Shown here: piece after piece, positions 36,427-43,289 of the stretch
Layout of the letters: each line of letters begins with the position of its first letter
Position numbering within the stretch: the first letter of the stretch is position 1
Source: an uncultured SAR116 cluster alpha proteobacterium
Lineage (GTDB): Bacteria; Pseudomonadota; Alphaproteobacteria; Puniceispirillales; Marisalimonadaceae
Length of the DNA stretch: 43,845 nt
Direction: 5' to 3'
Assembly (NCBI GenBank): GCA_902619615.1
Contig: CACNFD010000015.1
Coordinates: 1-43,845, forward strand
Notes under the pieces: model-generated
Seen by the model: the letters and a program-made list of their open reading frames with translations, nothing else
Told to the model about the DNA's origin: nothing
Database searches by the model: none
Made by a program: the position numbers and the translations under genes

Positions 36427-36888
36427 ATGACAATGTTTAAAAAAATCACTTTATTTTCAATTTTACTCTTTGTGTTTTCAAAAAATGTAAATGCTGAGGT
36501 TGCCTTTCAAAAGGTGTATGAAATTCCAAAGATGACCGGTGCTCAAATTAAGGAGGCATATGGTGACCCAACAATAGATGTGAGAGTAGGAACAATGTCT
36601 CAAATGAATGATGCACTTAATACAGTTAGAGGTGATGGGTGGAAGTCTGGTCTAGAACAAGCTAAAACGGGAAAACTTAGATGTAATATATCATTTGCAG
36701 GATGGATGCCTTCACAAAATGAGTGGGTAAACGCAGATGTTATTTTTCAAGTCAAAGATGGAAAAGCAAGAATTACAATAAGCAATTTAAGTGTAAAGGG
36801 TCCTGGAAGAAAACAATGTGTTAATAGTATAGATGAGTTTTTAAACAAAAAATTTGCAACTTTAAAAACCTTAAATGATAAATGGTAA
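36427..36888 (+). CDS. Exported hypothetical protein
   Basis: About 153 residues from the ATG at 36427 (a second ATG follows at 36433; a GTG at 36379 would put charged residues before the signal sequence and is less likely). Signal peptide MFKKITLFSILLFVFSKNVNA with cleavage before EVAF. The mature part has two Cys (LRCNIS and RKQCVN) that could pair, and alternating beta strands. I do not recognise the family. It is island cargo just upstream of the SRA-HNH gene. Confidence 0.65.
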   Translation: MTMFKKITLFSILLFVFSKNVNAEVAFQKVYEIPKMTGAQIKEAYGDPTIDVRVGTMSQMNDALNTVRGDGWKSGLEQAKTGKLRCNISFAGWMPSQNEWVNADVIFQVKDGKARITISNLSVKGPGRKQCVNSIDEFLNKKFATLKTLNDKW

Positions 36889-36923
36889 AAGTTTGAGTAC
36901 TAATTTTTAAAGTAGGTTTTAAG

Positions 36924-37802
36924 ATGCAGTTTGGTCATATAGAAGGAATAAAAGTTGGAGACACGTTTGAATCTCGTAAAGAACTAGCGGATGCTGGTGT
37001 TCATGCTCCTTTAATGGCTGGTATATGGGGGGCACAAGAAGGTGCATATTCTATAGTATTGTCTGGTGGATATGAGGATGACATAGATGAGCTTAACTAT
37101 ATCTTATATACTGGACAAGGTGGACAGGATGCTCCAGGTGGAAAACAAATTGCAGACCAAACATTTTCTAAAGGAAACAAAGGGCTGCAATTAAGCTGTC
37201 AGTACAATCTACCAGTCAGAGTATCTAGGGGGCACCAAATAAAAAATGGCCCTCAATTTGGATATAGATATGATGGACTATATTATGTTGAGAGTTATGA
37301 AAGGATAATTGGTCAAAGAGGTTTTTATATTTGTCGCTTTCACCTACAAAGTGAAGATAGTATTAATCAACTAGAAAATAAACTAAAACCTTCTCTAAAA
37401 TCTTCTTATGAGAGAACAATTAGAGCAACCTCAACTATTAGTCGTCTTAAAAGAAATGTAAAAATAAGTGAAAATATAAAAACACTTTATGACTATAAAT
37501 GCCAAGTTTGTGGTGTTAGGCTTAATTCTCCTTCAGGACCAATCGCAATAGGCGCTCATATCAAAGGTCTTGGTCAGCCTCATAACGGACCAGATGCAAT
37601 AGAAAATATGCTTTGTCTGTGTCCTAATCATCATGACCAATTTGATTATTATTCCTATTACATTGAATCAGATAATTTTGAAATAATTGGGTTAGAAGAC
37701 TTTAAAAGTAAAAAGTTAAACATTCATCCAAGACATAAAATAGATATTGAATTTCTTAATTATCATAAAAAGAAATATTTTGAGAATAACTCATTAAAAT
37801 GA
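36924..37802 (+). CDS. SRA (YDG)-HNH fusion, putative modification-dependent restriction endonuclease
   Basis: 292 residues. Residues 1-150 are an SRA/YDG domain (GGYEDDIDELNYILYTGQGG at 48-67, YDG at 116-118), a base-flipping reader of modified cytosine. Residues 185-245 are an HNH nuclease: zinc Cys C193/C196 (CQVC), H212 in GAHIKG, and N235/H236/H237 in CLCPNHHDQFD. Proteins with this order are type IV restriction enzymes that cut DNA with 5-methyl- or 5-hydroxymethyl-cytosine. No methyltransferase is nearby, which fits a modification-dependent enzyme. It is the probable antiphage cargo of the island, and both domains look intact. Confidence 0.87.
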   Translation: MQFGHIEGIKVGDTFESRKELADAGVHAPLMAGIWGAQEGAYSIVLSGGYEDDIDELNYILYTGQGGQDAPGGKQIADQTFSKGNKGLQLSCQYNLPVRVSRGHQIKNGPQFGYRYDGLYYVESYERIIGQRGFYICRFHLQSEDSINQLENKLKPSLKSSYERTIRATSTISRLKRNVKISENIKTLYDYKCQVCGVRLNSPSGPIAIGAHIKGLGQPHNGPDAIENMLCLCPNHHDQFDYYSYYIESDNFEIIGLEDFKSKKLNIHPRHKIDIEFLNYHKKKYFENNSLK

Positions 37803-37872
37803 TTATAATATTTACTTTGGACTTACCATATTAAAATAATATTAAAAGTGATATAACAAAAGAGGAACTTAA

Positions 37873-39138
37873 ATGAAATTTTGTAAAGTAGTAATTACTG
37901 TAATTTTTATAACTACTGTTGGTACTAGCCAGGCTAGTAAGTGGGATATTTTTTCTAGTCCGAACGAAGAAGTTTTAAAATGTTTTCAAAGTAACAATCT
38001 AAATGAGAGTGAAATCGAAATACTAAAAAACGGTCGACCAGACAAAAAATCATTAAGAAAAAAAGCAAAAAAAGTTATTAAATCCTGTAAAAGTTATCTT
38101 GGAAAAAAAGTCTCTACTAAAATTGATAATAGAAAAAAAACTTCTCAAATTTTTAAAACTTCTCCTTTTGGTAAAGATTTGCAATTATTAAAATATGAAC
38201 CTAATAGTATTCAAAATGGGACGTTTTTATTAGTGGTCCCTCAAAAAAATTCATACGGTCGAGTACTAGAAATTACTAACGATGCCAAAATTATATGGCA
38301 ACATGATGGGAATAGTTCATTTGGAAGATTAGACGATGCTAAACTAACAAATGAAAACACAATCTTAATCGCTGCTGAAAAAGGAGTTTATGAGATAGAT
38401 AGAGAAGGTAAAGTAATTTGGTCTTACAAAACTAAAGTTAGTCATGATGTTGATAAATTAACGAATGGAAATATTCTTATAAATTATGCATGGGGCGCCA
38501 AAGGTAGTAAAAAAATAATAGAAGTTGATAATAACAAAAATGTTGTATGGAGTTGGGATGGTATGAAAACGCATAACGTTGAACCATTCGCTGACGCATA
38601 TGCTTCAGATTCAAAAATTTTTGGTTCCAATAAAACTTGGATACACAATAATGGTGTAACTGCACTTGAAGATGATACTTTTTTGATTTCTATGCGTGAT
38701 TTTCAAGAAATAATTTGGATAAATAGAAAGGCTGATATATTAAAAAAATATATTTTTAAGTGTTCTGCAAAAAAAAGAGCACTTTTGACTTCAGGAAAAA
38801 TAAAAGGTTGTAATCCTCACGAACCACAACAACTTCAAAATGGCAATATAGTAGTTGGTTTAAGAAACCCTAATAGAGCCATTGAATTTAATCCTGAGAC
38901 ACATGAAATTGTTTGGCAATGGCGATCTCCAAAAAGCAAAGCATACGGAACTATTAGGGATGTTGATAAATTAAAAAATGGTAATTTTATTGTTGTTACT
39001 GGAAGTCATTTACTTGAAATAAACTCAAATGGCGAAGTTGTTTTAGATATAGGTGCAAATAAATCACTAAGCCAAGACCATAGAATACTATATAAAGCTC
39101 AAAAAATATATTCTGATGGTACTTTTTCACATGATTAA
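37873..39138 (+). CDS. Exported arylsulfotransferase (ASST)-like beta-propeller protein
   Basis: 421 residues with signal peptide (KVVITVIFITTVGTSQA, cleaved near residue 20), then about 80 Lys-rich residues and a propeller from about 110 to 415. Repeating blade units are easy to see: LTNENTILIAAEKGVYEID, LTNGNILINYAWG, LQNGNIVVGLRNP and LKNGNFIVVTGSHLLEI, each ending in a VxW-type strand. The fold fits the ASST family or PQQ-like propellers; I could not confirm the ASST catalytic His residues. Ribosome site AGAGGAA precedes the ATG. It is the last island gene and is followed by a candidate terminator. Role unknown. Confidence 0.75.
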   Translation: MKFCKVVITVIFITTVGTSQASKWDIFSSPNEEVLKCFQSNNLNESEIEILKNGRPDKKSLRKKAKKVIKSCKSYLGKKVSTKIDNRKKTSQIFKTSPFGKDLQLLKYEPNSIQNGTFLLVVPQKNSYGRVLEITNDAKIIWQHDGNSSFGRLDDAKLTNENTILIAAEKGVYEIDREGKVIWSYKTKVSHDVDKLTNGNILINYAWGAKGSKKIIEVDNNKNVVWSWDGMKTHNVEPFADAYASDSKIFGSNKTWIHNNGVTALEDDTFLISMRDFQEIIWINRKADILKKYIFKCSAKKRALLTSGKIKGCNPHEPQQLQNGNIVVGLRNPNRAIEFNPETHEIVWQWRSPKSKAYGTIRDVDKLKNGNFIVVTGSHLLEINSNGEVVLDIGANKSLSQDHRILYKAQKIYSDGTFSHD

Positions 39139-39192
39139 TGAAATACTATTATGAATGATATAATAAACCTATATCATAGTTTTATCGCAAAA

Positions 39193-39232
39193 ACCCACAA
39201 AACCGAAGTCTTTGTGGGTAGTCTAATTTTTT
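39193..39232 (+). terminator. Rho-independent terminator after the beta-propeller gene
   Basis: Perfect 9-bp stem ACCCACAAA (39193-39201) with TTTGTGGGT (39211-39219), 9-base loop, followed by a T-rich stretch around 39226-39232. The stem contains ACCCACA, a heptamer also paired at 39441 and 39453, so it could alternatively be a recombinase site. Confidence 0.6.
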
Positions 39233-39290
39233 AGATAAGAGTAGCTTTTAACATCAAGACTTTTTCAAATCTAAACTAAATTAAAGTATG

Positions 39291-39357
39291 TTGTAGACTA
39301 ATTTGTAGACTGAATAAATATTACTCTATAAAATGTAAAGAAATCAGATGATTAAAA
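39291..39357 (+). repeat. 67-bp direct repeat, copy 1 (contains TTGTAGAC pair)
   Basis: Ungapped match to 43207-43273 with 59 of 67 bases equal. It begins with TTGTAGAC at 39291 and 39303 (12-bp period) and ends with ATCAGATGATTAAAA. It lies 17 bases inside the right attachment site, where an integrase arm site would be expected. Confidence 0.8.
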
Positions 39358-39374
39358 TGAAACAGTGGGGAAAT

Positions 39375-39386
39375 TCTCTCCGCCAT
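39375..39386 (+). other. Right attachment site of the island
   Basis: TCTCTCCGCCAT matches the tRNA-Ser 3' end at 34223-34234 in 11 of 12 bases. Upstream T-arm sequence is not conserved, so the shared core is short. Confidence 0.5.
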
Positions 39387-39439
39387 AATATGTATTTAAT
39401 ATATTGATATTATTATATTTTTATATTTAACATATTTTT

Positions 39440-39459
39440 TACCCACAAATCTACCCACA
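39440..39459 (+). repeat. TACCCACA pair, 12-bp period
   Basis: TACCCACA at 39440-39447 and 39452-39459. The 12-bp period equals that of the TTGTAGAC pairs on the other side of the right attachment site. It may be a second arm-type site set, outside the island. Confidence 0.4.
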
Positions 39460-39490
39460 ATAAAGTGTAATCTTAAACTCAAATATTGTT

Positions 39491-39510
39491 GGGGGTTACT
39501 GCCCCCTTTT
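39491..39510 (+). terminator. GC hairpin, possible terminator
   Basis: GGGGG (39491-39495) pairs with CCCCC (39502-39506) around a 6-base loop and is followed by TTTT. It stands out in this AT-rich region. It is not directly behind any plus-strand gene, so its use as a terminator is uncertain; it might also close the minus-strand lysR transcript. Confidence 0.35.
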
Positions 39511-39542
39511 CCTAATCAACATTGGTCAATGGTCAGGGGGTG

Positions 39543-39567
39543 GTCTGCCAATTGACCGTAGTCCATG
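39543..39567 (+). repeat. 25-bp repeat, copy 1
   Basis: Begins GTCTGCCA and ends TTGACCGTAGTCCATG. It matches 42954-42978 in 24 of 25 bases (A/C difference at the eighth base). Located 24 bases downstream of the lysR stop codon side. Confidence 0.75.
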
Positions 39568-39590
39568 TAAAATGGATGGTGCATAATTTT

Positions 39591-40481
39591 TCAACTAAGG
39601 TGTCTTTTTATTGCATTTATAAATAACTTTACTTTAATTGGAAGATATCTTCTATCAGGATAAACCGCATATACACTTTTTTCTGGCAATAATGTAAAAT
39701 TAGGAAGTAAAGTTATTAATTCACCAGTTTTGATTTTATCTTTACAAAATACTTCTGGAAGCAAGCAATACCCAATACCTTCAATTGTAGCTTTAAGCAT
39801 TAAAGCTAATGTATTAGTCGTAAGAATAGGATTTGTATTAATTGTTATATCTTCTTTGGTATTTTTGTTTTTAAAACTTAAACTATATGGTGAACTAGAA
39901 TTTTTATAATTTATTGAAGGCATTTTGATTAAATCCTCTGGGTTTGATGGCTCTCCATATTTATTTATAAATCCTGGACTTGCACAAATATATGCAGGAA
40001 AATTACAAATCCTCCTAGCAATTAAACCAGAGTCTTTTAATTTACCAATACGAATTACCAGATCGTAACCTTCTTCTATTACATTTATAAACTTGTCATC
40101 AAAATCTACGTCTAATTTAACATCTGGATAATCTTTTGAGTAATCAGCTATTACATTTACTAAAAATCTTTCTCCAAATGCCATAGGTGCATTAATTCGT
40201 AATTTTCCTGAAGGATGCTCAAGACCTTTAGTAATTTTTTTTATAACACCAGTAATTTCCTCTTCGCTCCTAGTGAGGGTTTCATATAACTGTTCTCCAG
40301 CGTCAGTTAATGTAACCACTCTTGTGGTTCTGTTAAATAGAACTAATTGTAAACGGTCTTCTAAAGCTTTTACTTGTTTACTTACCGCAGCCCCAGATAT
40401 TCCAAGTTTATTAGCTGCTTTCGCAAAACTTTTATGTTTTGAAACCTCTATCATCACATCAAAACTATTTTGAAAAACCAT
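39591..40481 (-). CDS. LysR-family transcriptional regulator of the doxX-pirin module
   Basis: 296 residues. N-terminal winged helix (VMIEVSKHKSFAKAANKLGI, GAAVSKQVKALEDRL) and a CrgA-type effector domain (90-290, GYDLVIRIGKLKDSGLIARR). It is divergent from doxX with a 102-base gap holding a LysR-like T-N11-A dyad. The arrangement implies that it controls the doxX-pirin-reductase-YCII genes and senses an electrophile or quinone (inference). Confidence 0.9.
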   Translation of the reverse strand: MVFQNSFDVMIEVSKHKSFAKAANKLGISGAAVSKQVKALEDRLQLVLFNRTTRVVTLTDAGEQLYETLTRSEEEITGVIKKITKGLEHPSGKLRINAPMAFGERFLVNVIADYSKDYPDVKLDVDFDDKFINVIEEGYDLVIRIGKLKDSGLIARRICNFPAYICASPGFINKYGEPSNPEDLIKMPSINYKNSSSPYSLSFKNKNTKEDITINTNPILTTNTLALMLKATIEGIGYCLLPEVFCKDKIKTGELITLLPNFTLLPEKSVYAVYPDRRYLPIKVKLFINAIKRHLS

Positions 40482-40488
40482 GTATTAT

Positions 40489-40501
40489 TAACCAATTGTT
40501 A
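40489..40501. promoter_or_regulatory. Candidate LysR operator (T-N11-A dyad)
   Basis: TAAC-CAATT-GTTA, a perfect 4-bp dyad with the T-N11-A form of LysR sites, 7 bases upstream of the lysR ATG in the divergent region. Local AT richness makes chance occurrence possible. Confidence 0.4.
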
Positions 40502-40583
40502 TTAATATAATAACTTTTAAACATATTAACATTTTATAATCAATAATATATTTACACCATGTAAATTATTAATGGAGATATAA

Positions 40584-41027
40584 ATGTCAAATTCAAACTC
40601 AAAAACAAATGATCAATCATGGGGATTAAGTATTTTAAGAATTCATTTAGGAATAATTTTACTTGCCCATGGATGGCTAAAAATATCTGTTTTCACTATA
40701 GCTGGCACAGTCGGTTATTTTGCAAGTCTTGGGCTACCAAGTTTTTTTGCTTATTTAGTCATATTTGGCGAAATCATAGGTGGTATAACATTAATTTTAG
40801 GAATACAAACACGTCTTACAGCTTTGTTCTGTTTGCCAATCTTAATTGGAGCAACATTTGTTCACTTAAATAATGGTTGGCTTTTTTCAGCTGAGGGTGG
40901 CGGATGGGAATTTCCAGCATCTTTATCTATTATAGCACTTGCCACTATCTTTATGGGTTCTGGTAATAGAATAAATTTAAAGTTTAATCCTTTGAATACA
41001 TTTCTTCCAACTCAACTTCAAAATTAA
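40584..41027 (+). CDS. DoxX-family membrane protein
   Basis: 147 residues with four hydrophobic helices (around 17-40, 50-75, 80-98 and 112-130). GIILLAHGWLKI and FGEIIGGITLILGIQTRLTAL are DoxX features. The family is linked to quinone or thiol redox balance in the membrane. GGAG precedes the ATG. It is first gene of the plus-strand module and is followed by a strong hairpin that may limit read-through into the pirin gene. Confidence 0.87.
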   Translation: MSNSNSKTNDQSWGLSILRIHLGIILLAHGWLKISVFTIAGTVGYFASLGLPSFFAYLVIFGEIIGGITLILGIQTRLTALFCLPILIGATFVHLNNGWLFSAEGGGWEFPASLSIIALATIFMGSGNRINLKFNPLNTFLPTQLQN

Positions 41028-41043
41028 AGCTTAACTATCATTT

Positions 41044-41068
41044 GGGACAAATTAATTTTGTCCCTTTT
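41044..41068 (+). terminator. Rho-independent terminator/attenuator between doxX and pirin
   Basis: Perfect 8-bp stem GGGACAAA (41044-41051) with TTTGTCCC (41057-41064), 5-base loop, followed directly by TTTT. Placed 16 bases after the doxX stop and 30 before the pirin start, so it probably makes doxX the most abundant transcript or ends it. Confidence 0.8.
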
Positions 41069-41098
41069 ATTAAATTATAAATTAAAAGGAGATAAATT

Positions 41099-41803
41099 AT
41101 GATTACTCATCACAAATTTGAAAATCTTGGAGGAGCCAATCATGGATGGCTGAATGCTAAGCATCATTTTAGCTTTGCTAACTACTATGATCCACAAAAA
41201 TTATGCCATGGAGAATTAATGGTAATTAATGATGATAGAATTGCCCCTAATACAGGTTTTGATACACATCCACATCAGAATATGGAGATTATCACATACG
41301 TTCGCAAAGGAGCTATTACACACAAAGATAATAAAGGTAATCAAGGTAGGACTACTGCAGGAAATGTTCAAGTTATGAGTGCCGGAACCGGGATATATCA
41401 TTCAGAGTTTAATTTGGAAAATGAAGAAACTAATATTTATCAGATTTGGATAAAGCCTAAAACAGTTGGTATTGAACCTGAATGGAATATGGCTGAATTC
41501 CCCAAAGAACCAGTTGAAGATTCTTTGCAACTATTAGTTTCAGGAGACAAAACAGCCCCCCTAAACATAAATCAAGATGCCAGAATTTATACTGGCAGAT
41601 TGAACAAAGGTAAAAAAATAACACACAATGTGAATGGTAAAGCTTATGTTCTAATATCTGAGGGAAATATTGACGTTAACGGTAATAAAACTGAAAAAGG
41701 AGATGGGCTATCTATTTCAGACGAAACAACATTAGAATTTAAAGCATTGAATAATTCTGAGATTCTCATAATTGAAGTGCCTGGTAAAGAAAATGCACGT
41801 TAA
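41099..41803 (+). CDS. Pirin-family bicupin protein
   Basis: 234 residues. N-terminal cupin with metal ligands in FDTHPHQNMEIITYVRKG and AGTGIYHSEFN (three His and Glu); a second, degenerate cupin fills 150-230. Bacterial pirins of this type (YhhW-like) can oxidise quercetin-like flavonols and respond to redox state. AAAGGAG precedes the ATG. Neighbours DoxX and FMN reductase indicate a role in electrophile or quinone detoxification. Confidence 0.9.
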   Translation: MITHHKFENLGGANHGWLNAKHHFSFANYYDPQKLCHGELMVINDDRIAPNTGFDTHPHQNMEIITYVRKGAITHKDNKGNQGRTTAGNVQVMSAGTGIYHSEFNLENEETNIYQIWIKPKTVGIEPEWNMAEFPKEPVEDSLQLLVSGDKTAPLNINQDARIYTGRLNKGKKITHNVNGKAYVLISEGNIDVNGNKTEKGDGLSISDETTLEFKALNNSEILIIEVPGKENAR

Positions 41804-41881
41804 CTCTTAAGTACTATCTGGATGAGTTTTTCTTATTAAATAACTATCTTTTAAACCTATTTTTACTAATGGAGATAAAAA

Positions 41882-42433
41882 ATGAAAAAAAATATATTAA
41901 TTATTGGCGGAAGCCTGCGAGCAAAGTCTTTTAACAAATATCTGGCATCAAATTTAATTGAAATTGGAAAGGAAAAATTTAATTTTGAAATATTTTCTGA
42001 TTTTAATCTCCTGCCCCATTATAACACAGATGATCACAATCAAGATAATTGGCCAAATACCTTATTAGAATTAGAAGATAAAATAAGAAAAGCTGATGGA
42101 GTAATATTTGTAACACCTGAGTATAACTTTTCAGTACCAGGTTACTTAAAAAATTGTATTGATTGGATTTCTAGATTACCTAACCAGCCTCTAGACAGAA
42201 AACCAGTTTGTATACAATCTGCTTCTTTAGGACCTCTTGGTGGGGCTAGAGTTCAGTATCATTTAAGACAAATATTAGTATTTTTAAATGCCAAGGTAAT
42301 GAATAAACATGAAATATTTGTTACATTTGCAAAGCAAAAATTCGATGAAGGCTCTGGTAAATTAACAGATGATATAACAGTTGACTTTATAGGAAAACAA
42401 CTTGATGCTTTTTATGATTTCATTGACGAATAG
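41882..42433 (+). CDS. NAD(P)H-dependent FMN reductase (ChrR/YieF type)
   Basis: 183 residues with flavodoxin-like fold. The phosphate loop is GGSLRAKSFN, and VTPEYNFSVPGYLKNCIDWISR is the conserved isoalloxazine-binding loop. It reduces quinones, azo compounds or chromate by two electrons using FMN. GGAG precedes the ATG. It is between the pirin and YCII genes. Confidence 0.9.
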   Translation: MKKNILIIGGSLRAKSFNKYLASNLIEIGKEKFNFEIFSDFNLLPHYNTDDHNQDNWPNTLLELEDKIRKADGVIFVTPEYNFSVPGYLKNCIDWISRLPNQPLDRKPVCIQSASLGPLGGARVQYHLRQILVFLNAKVMNKHEIFVTFAKQKFDEGSGKLTDDITVDFIGKQLDAFYDFIDE

Positions 42434-42448
42434 CATAAGGACTAGAAA

Positions 42449-42841
42449 ATGAGCGAACCTAAGATTACAAAACAAGATGTTTTAAATGCTTCAAGCGAAA
42501 TGCTTAATAAGGATTTGTATGTTGTGTTTACAAAGCCAATTAATGGAATGATCCCTGTTATGGAAAATCTAGAAGACCATCTAAAATTTCAAGTTTCATT
42601 AGAAAAACAAGGAATTATGTTTGGAGCAGGGCCATTTTGGGAAGATAATGAAATTGACTGGAATGGAGAAGGAATGGTTATCATAAGAGCAAATTCTTTT
42701 GATCAAGCCAAAGAGATAGCCAGTTCCGACCCTATGCACAAGTCAGGCGCAAGAAGCTTTACAATTAGGCCATGGTTACTTAACGAGGGTAACATTCAAG
42801 TAACTCTGGATTACTCAACAGGGAAATTTAAGTTGAAATAA
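42449..42841 (+). CDS. YCII-domain protein
   Basis: 130 residues with a ferredoxin-like YCII fold: VVFTKPINGM, the His in LEDHLKFQVSLEKQGIMFGAGP, and the Asp-Pro-Met-His ASSDPMHKSGARSF with the putative active His. The family is thought to be enzymatic, function unknown. 15 bases after the reductase stop and so probably co-transcribed. Confidence 0.87.
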   Translation: MSEPKITKQDVLNASSEMLNKDLYVVFTKPINGMIPVMENLEDHLKFQVSLEKQGIMFGAGPFWEDNEIDWNGEGMVIIRANSFDQAKEIASSDPMHKSGARSFTIRPWLLNEGNIQVTLDYSTGKFKLK

Positions 42842-42953
42842 TTTAAATTTTTTGAATTATCATATGTAATGGAAATTAATTTCTGTATTTTTTAATATTT
42901 TCTAGGACATATTAAAATGTAACAAATACTAATCTCCCCAGGTTCTTTGGTTA

Positions 42954-42978
42954 GTCTGCCCATTGACCGTAGTCCATG
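42954..42978 (+). repeat. 25-bp repeat, copy 2
   Basis: Begins GTCTGCCC and ends TTGACCGTAGTCCATG; 24 of 25 bases equal to 39543-39567, same orientation. The copies flank the lysR-doxX-pirin-reductase-YCII module. Confidence 0.75.
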
Positions 42979-43206
42979 GAACACTGACCAGGGTTAATTA
43001 TCTTTTTAAATTTTTAGAAGAATTTTTTATAACTGCTTCTGATCAGTAATGTTTTTATTTATGACTAATAATTAATTCTAAAATCTTTTTTTTATAAACT
43101 TAATCCTATTTTGGGAGAGAGCCATTCTCCTTGCCAGTTTTTCCTTGAGAGATAATAAATATAGGTAACACAGGTAGGGGATTTCATTGGTTTTAAAAAA
43201 TGAAAA

Positions 43207-43273
43207 TTGTAGACTAAATTGTAGACTGAATAATTATGAACCTATAAAATCTAATTAAATCAGATGATTAAAA
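43207..43273 (+). repeat. 67-bp direct repeat, copy 2 (contains TTGTAGAC pair)
   Basis: 59 of 67 bases match 39291-39357 without gaps. TTGTAGAC is at 43207 and 43219. It ends 16 bases before the pncA start, so it probably overlaps the pncA promoter region. No tRNA-end-like sequence follows this copy. Confidence 0.8.
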
Positions 43274-43289
43274 AAAATATGAGGAATTT

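Larger units (their letters stand above)
34223..39386. mobile_element. tRNA-Ser-integrated genomic island (about 5.2 kb)
   Basis: The left boundary is the tRNA-Ser 3' end (34223-34234) and the right boundary a near-copy (39375-39386, 11 of 12 bases equal). Just inside the left end is a P4-type tyrosine integrase, then an AlpA-like protein, a second HTH protein, a secreted protein, an SRA-HNH nuclease and a secreted beta-propeller protein, all on the plus strand. There are no replication, capsid or conjugation genes, so it is a small integrative element or satellite-like island that would need help to move. Boundaries are inferred from the short repeat only. Confidence 0.7.
39139..39590. other. 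Gene-free 452-base right end of island
   Basis: No plausible gene. In order it holds a hairpin with T-run (39193), 67-bp repeat copy 1 (39291), the right attachment site (39375), a TACCCACA pair (39440), a GC hairpin (39491) and a 25-bp repeat copy (39543). An inverted repeat GGTCAAT/ATTGACC spans 39524-39557. Confidence 0.8.
42842..43289. other. Gene-free 448-base stretch between YCII and pncA
   Basis: No plausible gene. It contains copy 2 of the 25-bp repeat (42954), a weak 5-bp hairpin at 43114-43130, copy 2 of the 67-bp repeat (43207) and the pncA ribosome site. Confidence 0.8.

Noticed and set aside
43114-43130. GGAGA/TCTCC hairpin as terminator or second attachment site
   Set aside because: Only a 5-bp stem, no T-run directly after it, and only five bases resemble the tRNA-end core.
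39291-43273. Composite transposon or insertion sequence between the 67-bp repeats
   Set aside because: No transposase gene, no terminal inverted repeats, and the repeats are direct and resemble integrase sites.
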